Shown here piece by piece: positions 1 through 8,740 of a stretch of 39,912 bases of DNA. The notes under the pieces are model-generated. The model made no database searches. It saw only the letters and a program-made list of their open reading frames with translations, and was not told the origin of the DNA. This stretch comes from Winogradskyella sp. (GTDB taxonomy: Bacteria; Bacteroidota; Bacteroidia; Flavobacteriales; Flavobacteriaceae), in NCBI GenBank assembly GCA_002722255.1, contig PBLD01000009.1:3572-43483 (forward strand), written 5' to 3'. A program made the translations under genes and the position numbers. Position 1 is the first letter of the stretch. Each line of letters opens with the position of its first letter.

Positions 1-2140
1 TTAATCCTGCTGCTCCTCCTGTAATCTCATTATCTGCTTCGGTCAGGTCGAATATCCCAAAGCCATCGTTGTCTGGATCACAGTAATACAACGGTGTCGG
101 TGTGTTGGCCGCTGGTGCCTGCTGTACATCTAATACCAGTGTCGTGGTATCATAACAGCCGGTTTCGATATCTTCAACACGAACATATATTGTTTGTGGA
201 TCACTGATGTTGGTGTATGGTATCGCTAATGGATTTTCTTCTGCTTCTGCATCATCCAAATCAAAGTAATAACTCACTGAATAATTTGGGTTACCTCCAC
301 TGATCTCTCCATTCTTCGCATTAAGATCTATCTCTGTTAAGCCATCTGGTGTACCATCGTCACAAACCTCTAATGGTGTTGGTGCTACCAAGGCTGGTAA
401 CGGGTTTACGATCAGCTCAAACTCGACTTGTGTGCTACAGCCTGTGTTGTCATTGGTAAGTACTGCATAAATCGTTTCTGGATTACTGACATTTGTATAC
501 AATCCTGTAATCTCATTGGTATTGGCCGCGTCGGTATAATAGGTTACTGTTACATTACCTTGTCCGTTGAGTATCTCTGCTTCCTTGTCCGTAAGATCAA
601 ATTGCTCTTGCTCGTCTCCTGGTGCGTTGTCGTCACATAGTTCGTATGGACTTACTTCTACAGTGCTTGGCAATGGATTGACGATTAATTGTAACGTCGT
701 GGTGTCATAACAACCGGCTCCGTTCTCGATACGTACATATACTTCTTCAGTATTTGCCGTTGTATTGACATATGCGTTTGGTAATACTCCTGTGCCATCT
801 ATAGCTCCTTCTGGTGTGGAATGATACGTCACAACTACTCCCGTCTGTGCTCCTATCACCTCGGCATCGCGATCGCTCAAGGTAAACTCTACAAAACTAT
901 CTAAATCATCATCGCACTCCTCTAAAGCTATTGGCATATTGGCTACTGGATTGCCCAAGACTTCTAAGGCGAGCGTACCTACATTATAACAACCCGTTAT
1001 TGCATCTTCTAAACGAACGTGAATAGTTTGATTATTTGGAGTAGTATTCACATAACCATCAAATATTTCTGCTGTATCCATGTCAGCACCCTCAGGTGTT
1101 TCGTGGAACGAAACATTAACATCGGTCTGACCATTTAAAATCTCAGTAACTTTATCCGTAAGGTTAAAAGGTGCAAAACCATCTGTTACTTCTCCATCAC
1201 AAACTTGCAATGGAGTTACTGCCATAACATCAGGTAATGGATTAACAATTAAATTAAATGAAGTTGTTCCATAACAATCTGGATTTGCAGGATCTTGAAC
1301 TCTTACAAAAATGGTCTCTGTATTTGGGTTAACATTTGTGTAATTTGTAGGTAAAGCTCCTGTATTAAAATTAGCATCATCTTGAGTTGGATGAAAAGAA
1401 ACATCATAAGTAGTTGGATCTTGAGTGCCCAAAATAAATGTTTCCTGAGTACTCAAATCGAATGTTGCGAAACCATCATTACTAATATCATCACAAGCTT
1501 CCATATCTGCAGGCTGGTTAGCAATTGCTCTAGGATTTACAATTAAACTAAATACCGGATTGGCCGATGCATTGTAACAGTTGGAATCTCCTATACTTTC
1601 TACCCTTACGTAAATCGGTTCAGGATTACCACCATTGGTATATAAATTTGGTAAAGCTCCCGTACCATTATCAGCTCCATCAAACGTTAAATGATAAGTA
1701 ACATTAAAATCTGTAGGAGCCTGTGCGCCCAAAATACCAAGGGTTTGTACACTAAGATCAAACTCTTCTACACCATCATTAGATACATCATCACATAGTT
1801 CTAAATCTGGAACTGGATTTATATTTGGTTGTCCAGCAACGTTCAATGTAAAAGACAATACTTCGTAACAACCAGAATCTAAATATTCAACTCTGATATA
1901 AATGATTTCACCATCTGTTCCTGAATAGTTATTTAAGTCTGCGATTGCTCCAACATCTGCATCTGCGTCTGCTTGTGAATTATGATAAGTAACTACCAAA
2001 TCACTTGCGTTTGCCGCACTTGCTAAAACAACTGCTGTATTTGTTTCTAAATCAAAAATATATGGTGGAGTGCCTGAGTCACATACGAATAAATCGTTAG
2101 GAGTTTCAGTTACTATTTCTGGTAATACTTCTATACACAC
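1..2140 (-). repeat. In-frame tandem repeat array, about 270-295 bp per unit, 7 full units plus one cut by the edge
   Basis: The repeats code for units that begin near a NPLP motif, continue with a PLxxCDD motif and an FDLT motif, then a VTYH or VSYY strand, an IYVRVE strand, and end with GCYxTTxLxLxV. Unit boundaries on the plus strand are roughly at 1840, 1545, 1245, 955, 690, 415 and 130. The units are clearly diverged at both DNA and protein level, so this is an old array and not a recent slippage product. Each unit has one conserved Cys in CDD and one in GCY, which could form a disulphide within the unit (inference). Confidence 0.85.
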
Positions 2141-3640
2141 TTCTTGTGTGTACTCACAACCAAAATCATCCGAAGCTCTATAAGTATAACAAAACTCTCC
2201 TGCTGTAGGAGGTGTTACTGTAATAATATTTCCATTTGTATTGGTTATTGTTGGGTCAGCATCCCACTCTTCACTTACAACACTATTTGATGGCGGAACC
2301 AGAGAAGGATCAAAATTTAAATTCCATGAAAACAACGTTCCATCATCAGCTGCCCATGAATCAATTATAATAAACGTCCAATCTCCATTTAAAGGTGAAC
2401 CTAATAAATTATCAAATGAAGATGATGGTAATGCCGCATACGTACCTGCAGGAATATCATTACCTGTAGCGGCTGCATCATCTAACGTTTGAGTAGCTGT
2501 TGGGGAAAAACAATATTGCAAGCCTGTACCAGGGTTACCATTATCAGCCTGATCCGGAATACCTAAATTATCACCTGGATCGGTCCCATCACCATACTCT
2601 AAAAACATAACTTGAGCTCCGTTTGGAGCTTGTAAAATTATCGAAAGATCACCCATAAAGGAATGCTCCATAACAGCACAGAAATCTGTAATTTGCGTAA
2701 TATCTGTTAACACCTGACCTGGCCCATAACAATCTACTGTAATAGTAGAAGAATAGGACGTATCTTGACCTGTTGACGGAGTATCTTCTAACCATGTTTG
2801 ATCAAAAATTTCTGGAGCACAATCCTCAAATTGAGGTATTGTTGCTACACCAGTAATAGTAGTAGATTCACCAAAACATATTGTTGCATCTGTAGCTTCG
2901 GTACCTGTGAAATCTATTTCTGGAGATACTCTTACAACCTGACTGATTGAATTAGTGCTAGAACAACCTAAGGGATTTGTATCTGTTACTACTAAATCTA
3001 CAACAAAAATACCTGGTTCATTGTAGGTTGCAACAACACTCTGCCCTGTAGCTGTTGTAGAATTTCCAAAATCCCATTCATAAGTCGCATTAGGATCGTC
3101 ATTTGCTGAAAAGATTGCACTACCATTAAAGGTTACATCACCTCCTGCACATATAAGTACCTCTCCTTCTGAATTGACATCAGGTACTGTAGAATCTAAT
3201 TGAGCAGTTATGTCTTGACATGGTGTTCTGCACGAAATATTTGCAACCCAACCACTAGCATTAGCAGAACCATTTGACACAAACTGAACCGTAATACATC
3301 CCGAAGTATTAGCATCAGAAGCTTCAACTAAGCCTGGATTATTAGCACCAGAAAAATCTCCTATCGGAGGAGCTGTTATATCATCACCATCGAATATTGT
3401 GACTATATCTGCATTAAGCTGTGTGTTGAACTCTATAAATTCTAACTGAATTTTTTGCCCTGGGTTTTCAGGACAGATAGTTAGAACAAAATTTTCATCA
3501 TTACCATAATTTGCAAACTCACCGCCAGAATCATAAAAAACACCACCACACTGGCTTACAGTAGTTGTTTGCATCGTAATATCTTGAGCTATCAATACTG
3601 AAGATATTGTTAAAATAAAAAATGTAAATAAATACTTCAT
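1..3640 (-). CDS. Multidomain cell-surface protein (CUB, PKD, P-domain, tandem repeats), probable T9SS cargo; 3' end missing
   Basis: The frame is open from an ATG at 3640 to the window edge, so at least 1213 residues are coded and the C-terminus is absent. A signal peptide (MKYLFTFFILTISSVLIAQ) is followed by a CUB-like domain at about 28-140 (CGGVFYDSGGE, then TICPENPGQ and IFDGDD), a PKD domain at about 155-235 (YEWDFGNSTTATGQS) and a proprotein-convertase P-domain at about 290-430 (MEHSFMGDLSIILQAPNG). From about residue 500 there are seven full units and one partial unit of a 90-98 residue repeat. This design is typical of large Bacteroidota surface proteins exported by type IX secretion. 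The sorting domain lies outside the window, so that route is inferred. Its first 480 residues match the architecture of the protein at 8741-10771. The gene upstream ends 9 bases away. Role unknown; adhesion is a guess. Confidence 0.85.
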   Translation of the reverse strand, partial: MKYLFTFFILTISSVLIAQDITMQTTTVSQCGGVFYDSGGEFANYGNDENFVLTICPENPGQKIQLEFIEFNTQLNADIVTIFDGDDITAPPIGDFSGANNPGLVEASDANTSGCITVQFVSNGSANASGWVANISCRTPCQDITAQLDSTVPDVNSEGEVLICAGGDVTFNGSAIFSANDDPNATYEWDFGNSTTATGQSVVATYNEPGIFVVDLVVTDTNPLGCSSTNSISQVVRVSPEIDFTGTEATDATICFGESTTITGVATIPQFEDCAPEIFDQTWLEDTPSTGQDTSYSSTITVDCYGPGQVLTDITQITDFCAVMEHSFMGDLSIILQAPNGAQVMFLEYGDGTDPGDNLGIPDQADNGNPGTGLQYCFSPTATQTLDDAAATGNDIPAGTYAALPSSSFDNLLGSPLNGDWTFIIIDSWAADDGTLFSWNLNFDPSLVPPSNSVVSEEWDADPTITNTNGNIITVTPPTAGEFCYTYRASDDFGCEYTQEVCIEVLPEIVTETPNDLFVCDSGTPPYIFDLETNTAVVLASAANASDLVVTYHNSQADADADVGAIADLNNYSGTDGEIIYIRVEYLDSGCYEVLSFTLNVAGQPNINPVPDLELCDDVSNDGVEEFDLSVQTLGILGAQAPTDFNVTYHLTFDGADNGTGALPNLYTNGGNPEPIYVRVESIGDSNCYNASANPVFSLIVNPRAIANQPADMEACDDISNDGFATFDLSTQETFILGTQDPTTYDVSFHPTQDDANFNTGALPTNYTNVNPNTETIFVRVQDPANPDCYGTTSFNLIVNPLPDVMAVTPLQVCDGEVTDGFAPFNLTDKVTEILNGQTDVNVSFHETPEGADMDTAEIFDGYVNTTPNNQTIHVRLEDAITGCYNVGTLALEVLGNPVANMPIALEECDDDLDSFVEFTLSDRDAEVIGAQTGVVVTYHSTPEGAIDGTGVLPNAYVNTTANTEEVYVRIENGAGCYDTTTLQLIVNPLPSTVEVSPYELCDDNAPGDEQEQFDLTDKEAEILNGQGNVTVTYYTDAANTNEITGLYTNVSNPETIYAVLTNDNTGCSTQVEFELIVNPLPALVAPTPLEVCDDGTPDGLTEIDLNAKNGEISGGNPNYSVSYYFDLDDAEAEENPLAIPYTNISDPQTIYVRVEDIETGCYDTTTLVLDVQQAPAANTPTPLYYCDPDNDGFGIFDLTEADNEITGGAAGL

Positions 3641-3649
3641 ATATTGAAA

Positions 3650-4111
3650 TTATTGATATTGTGACTTTATTATAATATAAGTATTGGTACCATCTACACG
3701 GTACATCCCACCATTCTTGGTAAACAAATTAAAATTGTACTTAAGAGGGTTGAAGTCATTAGGATTAAAACTACTATCTCTTTTTAAATTCTTTACAAAT
3801 GCCGTATTCAAAGGAATTTTAGACAATAAAACATAAGGTTTTTTATTCTCTTCCTCCCCAATAGTTTTTATCTCCACTCTGTTTCTCAACAAATGCTTAA
3901 TCGCTTTTAATCGATGCGAATCGTTATAAACGTATTTTTCAGCATATTCGCCATAAACCTCATCTATTTGTAGTTTTTCTTTAGATGTTAATGGCAAATC
4001 TACATTGTCTTTGAACTTTATAACTTTTTGAGAAACCTTATTATTTTTCTTTTGCCCAAATGAACAGAGCGGCAATAGAATTAATAAGAAAATTGTAAGA
4101 ATTTTTTTCAT
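3650..4111 (-). CDS. Small secreted protein of unknown function
   Basis: This 153-residue protein starts with a clear signal peptide (MKKILTIFLLILLPLCSFGQ) and then a basic, Lys-rich stretch. I do not recognise a domain. The mature part is a mix of charged helix (about 40-85) and predicted strands toward the C-terminus (GMYRVDGTNTYIIIKSQ). It ends 9 bases before the giant surface-protein gene on the same strand, so the two are probably co-transcribed. That suggests, without proving, a role in export, folding or anchoring of the large protein. Start chosen at the ATG of the signal peptide. Confidence 0.75.
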   Translation of the reverse strand: MKKILTIFLLILLPLCSFGQKKNNKVSQKVIKFKDNVDLPLTSKEKLQIDEVYGEYAEKYVYNDSHRLKAIKHLLRNRVEIKTIGEEENKKPYVLLSKIPLNTAFVKNLKRDSSFNPNDFNPLKYNFNLFTKNGGMYRVDGTNTYIIIKSQYQ

Positions 4112-4260
4112 GGCTTAACCTTATTTTAAAGTTTGGAAAATTAAGAAAATTTTATAAAAACAGTTGTTAAATCCTTAATGATATTAACATTTTAACGGTT
4201 TTAGATATATAACAAGTATAATTGTAAAACTCCTACCATTATCATCCTATTTTTATTACG

Positions 4261-4268
4261 TATCTTTG
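4261..4268 (+). promoter_or_regulatory. Bacteroidota -7 box upstream of folE
   Basis: TATCTTTG matches the TAnnTTTG consensus of the Bacteroidota primary sigma factor. It lies 38 bases before the folE ATG. No TTG is found at the usual -33 distance, so the call rests on the -7 element and position. Confidence 0.5.
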
Positions 4269-4306
4269 CAACTTCCTTTTAAAGATTGATTAATAATTAT
4301 TTAACC

Positions 4307-4984
4307 ATGAAAATCGATAACGATTTTAACGATATAGATGCTTTAGGCGATAACCACATTGGTTCATCGAGCGATACTCCTATGAGAGATGATGCTTTTA
4401 AACTCTCAAAACAGGAAAAAATAGATATTATTAAAGATGATGTAAGGCACATTATGGAAACCCTAGGACTAGATCTTACTGATGACAGTTTACAAGGCAC
4501 CCCAAACCGTGTTGCAAAAATGTTTGTGAATGAAATTTTTGGAGGGTTAGATCCTGAAAAAAAACCGAGCGCATCGACTTTTGATAATAAGTATAAATAT
4601 GGCGAAATGCTTGTAGAGAAAAACATTACTGTCTACTCTACTTGCGAACATCACTTATTACCTATTGTAGGAAGAGCTCATGTCGCTTATATTTCTAACG
4701 GTACTGTAGTTGGTCTTTCTAAAATGAATAGAATTGTAGACTATTACGCCAAACGTCCACAAGTACAAGAACGATTAACCATACAAATTGTAAAAGAATT
4801 ACAAGAAGTTTTAGGAACTGAAGACGTTGCTTGCGTTATAGATGCTAAGCATTTGTGTGTAAACTCTCGTGGAATAAGAGATATTGAAAGTAGTACAGTA
4901 ACCTCTGAGTTTGGTGGAAAATTTAAAGAAAAAGAAACCCGAAGAGAATTCCTAGATTATATACAACTAGACACACAGTTTTAG
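4307..4984 (+). CDS. folE: GTP cyclohydrolase I
   Basis: This enzyme turns GTP into 7,8-dihydroneopterin triphosphate, the first step of tetrahydrofolate synthesis, in the cytoplasm. The 225-residue protein carries the family signature: STCEHHLLP with zinc ligands Cys113 and His116, Cys184 in KHLCVNSRG, and a GLSKMNRIV segment. Length fits the bacterial family with a variable N-terminal tail. I chose the ATG at 4307. A TTG 21 bases upstream in the same frame is possible but would add only seven poorly conserved residues. The gene is followed by cysS after 58 bases on the same strand, and folD, another folate gene, lies at the far end of the window. Confidence 0.95.
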   Translation: MKIDNDFNDIDALGDNHIGSSSDTPMRDDAFKLSKQEKIDIIKDDVRHIMETLGLDLTDDSLQGTPNRVAKMFVNEIFGGLDPEKKPSASTFDNKYKYGEMLVEKNITVYSTCEHHLLPIVGRAHVAYISNGTVVGLSKMNRIVDYYAKRPQVQERLTIQIVKELQEVLGTEDVACVIDAKHLCVNSRGIRDIESSTVTSEFGGKFKEKETRREFLDYIQLDTQF

Positions 4985-5042
4985 TTTGCTTAGTCTTTCT
5001 TTGTTCTTTAGTTTTGTTTAAACATTTTTTGAATTATTCAGC

Positions 5043-6524
5043 ATGCCATTATACGATACCCAAACTATAAAAATATACAACTCATTATCTGGCGAAAAAG
5101 AAGTCTTTAAACCAATTAACGAAGGTTACGTTGGCATGTATGTATGTGGGCCAACAGTATATAGCAATGTACACTTAGGAAACGTAAGAACCTTTATGTC
5201 TTTTGATGTTATTTTTAGATACCTAAAGCATCTTGGTTATAAAGTAAGATACGTAAGAAATATTACAGATGCAGGACATTTAGAAAATGATGCCGATGAA
5301 GGTGAAGATCGTATTGCAAAAAAAGCAAGACTAGAAGCTATAGAACCTATGGAAGTTGTACAGCGATATACAGTAGACTTTCATAACATCTTAAATAAAT
5401 TCAACTTTTTACCACCAAGTATAGAGCCTACAGCAACAGGTCATATTATTGAGCAAATAGAGCTTATAAAAACCATTATAGACAATGGAATGGCATATGT
5501 TGTAAATGGATCAGTCTACTTTGATGTACATAAATACAACGAATCTAAGCCCTACGGTATTTTAAGTAAACGTAAACTTGAAGACTTAATTCATAACACA
5601 AGAGCCTTAGACGGACAATCCGATAAAAGAAATCCGCAGGATTTTGCACTTTGGAAAAAAGCCGAACCACAGCACATTATGCGTTGGCCTTCTCCTTGGA
5701 GTGATGGTTTCCCAGGTTGGCATTTAGAGTGTACAGCAATGAGCACCAAATACCTTGGTGAACAATTTGATATTCATGGTGGTGGTATGGATTTAAAATT
5801 CCCACATCACGAGTGTGAAATTGCTCAAGCAGAAGCTTGTAATGACCACTCACCTGTTAACTACTGGTTGCATGCCAATATGCTTATTATGAATGGTAAA
5901 AAAATGGCAAAATCTACTGGAAATTTCATTCTGCCTAATGAAATATTTTCTGGAGATAATCCTCATATCACTAAAGCATACGCTCCAAGTGTTGCAAGAT
6001 TTTTTATGCTTCAAGCGCACTATAGAAGTATATTAGATTTTACTAATAATGGATTATTAGCAAGCGAAAAAGGATTTTTTAGATTAATGGATGCCATTAA
6101 TTTAATTGAAGATTTAAAAACCAGTGATTCATCATCTTTTAATGTTTCTGAATGGAAACAGAAATGTTATGATGCCATGAACGATGACTTTAACACACCT
6201 ATCTTAATAGCAACACTATTTGATGCTGTAAAATTTATCAACCAAATAAAAGATGGTAGCGCAACAATAACTAAAGAAGACTTAGGCTTGTTAAAAGAAA
6301 CTTTAGAAAATTTCACTTTTGATATTTTAGGTTTAGTTAATGTTTCTAAAGAAAGTACAGGCTCTGATAAGTTATCTGGTGCTGTTGAAATTTTAATAAA
6401 TCTAAGAAAAGAAGCTAGACAGAATAAAGACTTTGCATTGTCTGATAAAATTAGAGATGAGTTAGCTGAAGTAGGAATTCAACTGAATGATAGTAGAGAA
6501 GGTACCACATTTACGACTAATTAA
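5043..6524 (+). CDS. cysS: Cysteinyl-tRNA synthetase
   Basis: It charges tRNA-Cys with cysteine. The 493-residue protein is a class I synthetase: the HIGH motif appears as HLGN (44-47) after Cys35 in VCGPTVY, the KMSKS motif appears as KMAKS (287-291), and the zinc-site residues are seen in [10 protein letters not shown] (Cys230) and FPHHECE. The C-terminal part is the helical anticodon-recognition region, ending in [12 protein letters not shown]. The stop is only 2 bases from the yidD start, so cysS and yidD are probably translated from one message. The length is close to other Bacteroidota CysS. Confidence 0.97.
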   Translation: MPLYDTQTIKIYNSLSGEKEVFKPINEGYVGMYVCGPTVYSNVHLGNVRTFMSFDVIFRYLKHLGYKVRYVRNITDAGHLENDADEGEDRIAKKARLEAIEPMEVVQRYTVDFHNILNKFNFLPPSIEPTATGHIIEQIELIKTIIDNGMAYVVNGSVYFDVHKYNESKPYGILSKRKLEDLIHNTRALDGQSDKRNPQDFALWKKAEPQHIMRWPSPWSDGFPGWHLECTAMSTKYLGEQFDIHGGGMDLKFPHHECEIAQAEACNDHSPVNYWLHANMLIMNGKKMAKSTGNFILPNEIFSGDNPHITKAYAPSVARFFMLQAHYRSILDFTNNGLLASEKGFFRLMDAINLIEDLKTSDSSSFNVSEWKQKCYDAMNDDFNTPILIATLFDAVKFINQIKDGSATITKEDLGLLKETLENFTFDILGLVNVSKESTGSDKLSGAVEILINLRKEARQNKDFALSDKIRDELAEVGIQLNDSREGTTFTTN

Positions 6525-6526
6525 TC

Positions 6527-6760
6527 GTGAAGAAATTTTTAGCATATCCTTTTTTATTTTTAATTAAAGTCTATCAAACTTTTATATCTCCTATTACACC
6601 TGCTACTTGCAGATATCAGCCTACATGTTCACATTATGCTAAAGAAGCCATTGAAGTTCATGGAATTTTTAAAGGTGGTCAACTAGCCTTGAAAAGGATT
6701 TTTAGTTGTCATCCCTGGGGAGGAAAAGGTTATGACCCAGTGCCACCAAAGGAAGATTAA
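6527..6760 (+). CDS. yidD: Membrane protein insertion efficiency factor YidD
   Basis: This 77-residue protein belongs to the YidD family, which helps YidC insert inner-membrane proteins. The hallmark cysteine-rich segment is present: [18 protein letters not shown], followed by [25 protein letters not shown] hydrophobic N-terminal stretch ([15 protein letters not shown]) fits an amphipathic membrane-associated helix. The start is a GTG, 2 bases after the cysS stop; no ATG in frame would keep the conserved N-terminus. Most bacteria have yidD beside rnpA-yidC; here it is with cysS, an arrangement I believe is seen in other flavobacteria, though I cannot check. Confidence 0.95.
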   Translation: MKKFLAYPFLFLIKVYQTFISPITPATCRYQPTCSHYAKEAIEVHGIFKGGQLALKRIFSCHPWGGKGYDPVPPKED

Positions 6761-6825
6761 TATTACGTTAATCCTATTTTCACTCCCTAACAAAATAGTA
6801 TATTTACAGCGAAAAGATTACTTAC

Positions 6826-7662
6826 ATGCACGCATTAAAAATATACTGGGATCCTATTAAATCATTAGATTTAGGTTTTTTTGAACTTCACTTTTACAGT
6901 GTAATGTGGATTATTGCCTTTATACTAGGCTTCTACATTACAAAGAAGATTTGGAAAAACGAAAATCAATCAAACGAATCTCTAGATTCTTTATTTATCT
7001 ATTCTGTATTGGGCATCATGATTGGAGCTAGATTAGGTCATGTGATTTTTTACCAATCTGAATTGATAAGTGAAGATTTCTTTAGCATATTTTTACCTTT
7101 CAGTTTTAAAGACGGTATACGATTTACAGGTTTTCAAGGTTTAGCCAGCCATGGAGCAGCCATTGGTATGATTATATCAATGTACCTATTTAACAAAAAA
7201 ATCTTAAAGAAAAGTATACTTTGGATTCTTGACCGCGTTGTAATAGCAACAGCTCTAGGCGCTGTATTTGTCAGAATAGGAAACTTTATTAATTCAGAAA
7301 TAATAGGTAAGTATACCAATAGTGATTTTGGCATCGTATTTAGACAGCTTAGTGAAACTGAGCCAAGACATCCTGCTCAATTATACGAAGCGTTTTGCTA
7401 TGTTTTTGTATTTATAACGTTGCTTTATTTCTATTGGAAAACCAATAAATCTAAACAAGAAGGTTTCTTATTTGGTTTGTTTCTAGTTTTTCTATGGACC
7501 ATTAGATTCTTTGTTGAATTTGTTAAAGAACCTCAAGGAGAGGAAGATTTGGCTGCTTTCTTCGGAAATACGCTCAATAACGGTCAGCTTTTAAGTATAC
7601 CTTTTATACTTATTGGTCTTTACTTTATGTTTATCTACAAGCCTAAAAAGACCGTTGCCTAA
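6826..7662 (+). CDS. lgt: Prolipoprotein diacylglyceryl transferase
   Basis: Lgt transfers diacylglycerol from phosphatidylglycerol to the lipobox cysteine of prelipoproteins in the inner membrane. The 278-residue polytopic protein has the family motifs: ARLGHVIFYQ, the His109 region (GLASHGAAIG), the signature RIGNFINSE (150-158) and PRHPAQLYEA (180-189). About seven hydrophobic segments are visible. A weak -7 box (TATATTTA, 6799-6806) precedes the ATG. The stop is 1 base from the start of a DUF192 protein that is itself a predicted lipoprotein, so the enzyme and one of its likely substrates are translated together. Confidence 0.95.
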   Translation: MHALKIYWDPIKSLDLGFFELHFYSVMWIIAFILGFYITKKIWKNENQSNESLDSLFIYSVLGIMIGARLGHVIFYQSELISEDFFSIFLPFSFKDGIRFTGFQGLASHGAAIGMIISMYLFNKKILKKSILWILDRVVIATALGAVFVRIGNFINSEIIGKYTNSDFGIVFRQLSETEPRHPAQLYEAFCYVFVFITLLYFYWKTNKSKQEGFLFGLFLVFLWTIRFFVEFVKEPQGEEDLAAFFGNTLNNGQLLSIPFILIGLYFMFIYKPKKTVA

Positions 7663-7663
7663 T

Positions 7664-8161
7664 ATGCGTACAACTCATTTCATAAGAAACTTTGTTCTCT
7701 TCTTTTCTTTGCTTTTATTTTTTAATTGTAAAGATGAAAAGCAAAACACGTCTAATGATAAAGTAAAAGTTAGTTTTAGCAAAGAAGGGGTTTTACACCT
7801 CAAAAAATCAGATTCTGACTCTATTATAAAAACTCTAGATATTGAATTTGCTGAAGATGAGTACGAAACACAAACAGGATTAATGTACAGAACTAAACTT
7901 GGTACCAACCAAGGCATGCTTTTTATCTTTCCTGATGTACAAATGAGAAGTTTCTATATGAAGAATACTAAAATCCCTTTAGATATTATTTATATAGATG
8001 AAAAACAACAGATTGTTAGCTTTCAAAAACATGCAAAACCATTTGATGAAACGTCGCTTCCTTCTGAAGCTCCTGCCAAATATGTCTTAGAGATTAATGC
8101 AGGGCTTTCTGATGAGTGGCAACTAAAAATTGGTGATCGTATTCACTTTACTAAAGACTAA
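7664..8161 (+). CDS. DUF192 family lipoprotein
   Basis: This 165-residue protein has an N-terminal signal ending in SLLLFFNC, a relaxed lipobox typical of Bacteroidota, so it is probably lipid-anchored. After a linker the DUF192 fold is clear: TGLMYRTKLGTNQGMLFIF, then MRSFYMKNTKIPLDIIYID, then YVLEINAGLSDEW and IGDRIHF. DUF192 has no agreed biochemical role. The start at 7664 follows the lgt stop by 1 base and leaves the signal peptide intact; an upstream in-frame start at 7613 would add 17 residues overlapping lgt and is rejected. Confidence 0.9.
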   Translation: MRTTHFIRNFVLFFSLLLFFNCKDEKQNTSNDKVKVSFSKEGVLHLKKSDSDSIIKTLDIEFAEDEYETQTGLMYRTKLGTNQGMLFIFPDVQMRSFYMKNTKIPLDIIYIDEKQQIVSFQKHAKPFDETSLPSEAPAKYVLEINAGLSDEWQLKIGDRIHFTKD

Positions 8162-8205
8162 TTAATTCCATTTTAGGCATTTAATTTAAAAAATGATATA
8201 TATTG

Positions 8206-8227
8206 TAGGAATAATTTGTAATTCCTA
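8206..8227. repeat. Perfect 7-bp inverted repeat just before the gene at 8233
   Basis: TAGGAAT (8206-8212) and ATTCCTA (8221-8227) flank 8 bases, 5 bases before the ATG. It could be an operator or an RNA hairpin that affects the start codon; there is no T-tract, so it is not a terminator. Confidence 0.4.
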
Positions 8228-8232
8228 TCTAC

Positions 8233-8658
8233 ATGAAATCATTAAAAAATCTTTCACTTTTAATTGTATCTCTAGTTTTATTTTGCTCTTTTTCTATTAA
8301 AGATTCTCCTTCTTATGTTGGCAAATGGAAAGGTAAAGACAAAGGAGACATTGGCTACTTAACACTTACTAAAGATGGCTACGCTTTGTTTGAATTTGAC
8401 GGCCAGATAATGGGAGGAAAATCATTTACAAGAGACGGCACTGAAGCCTCTATGCATTATGAAGTTGAAAAAAAAGAAAACTACTACCATATTGATTTTA
8501 TTGTTAAGAAGGTGGAGGATAAAGAAACCTTAGGCACCTTGGAAGGTATATTTAAAATGAATTCTGAGTCTCAAATGGTATTAGCATTGGGTTTTGACGG
8601 ATCAGCGCGACCAACTAATTTTGAAACCGATCAAATTACTCTTAACAAAATCGATTAA
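8233..8658 (+). CDS. Small secreted protein of unknown function
   Basis: The 141-residue protein has a hydrophobic signal sequence (KNLSLLIVSLVLFCSFS) and then a compact region starting SYVGKWKGKDKGDIGYLTL, with alternating strands up to FETDQITLNKID. The pattern of GxW near the N-terminus and repeated strands recalls the small lipocalin-like proteins of Bacteroidota, but I cannot confirm the fold. It follows the DUF192 gene by 71 bases and is ended by a strong hairpin terminator at 8676-8705. A perfect inverted repeat sits right before the start. Confidence 0.75.
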   Translation: MKSLKNLSLLIVSLVLFCSFSIKDSPSYVGKWKGKDKGDIGYLTLTKDGYALFEFDGQIMGGKSFTRDGTEASMHYEVEKKENYYHIDFIVKKVEDKETLGTLEGIFKMNSESQMVLALGFDGSARPTNFETDQITLNKID

Positions 8659-8675
8659 ACTAATAACTTATTAAA

Positions 8676-8705
8676 AAAAAGCCTTTCTTTTCAGAAAGGC
8701 TTTTT
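8676..8705. terminator. Bidirectional intrinsic terminator between converging genes
   Basis: GCCTTTCT (8681-8688) pairs with AGAAAGGC (8693-8700) around a 4-base loop, and A/T runs extend the stem to 13 bp on both sides. It serves the plus gene ending at 8658 and the minus gene ending at 8741. Confidence 0.9.
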
Positions 8706-8740
8706 GATTTAGTCTGTCTCGTCTTTAATACAATTAATTT

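Noticed and set aside
1..2140. CRISPR array or noncoding tandem repeat
   Set aside because: The repeats are about 270-295 bp, diverged and in one open frame; no short repeat and spacer pattern is seen.
4286..4306. TTG start for folE
   Set aside because: ATG 4307 is closer to the usual start, and the upstream residues are not conserved in type. It cannot be fully excluded.
4297..4626. Open frame antisense to folE
   Set aside because: Shadow of folE codons; the folE product has a full set of family motifs.
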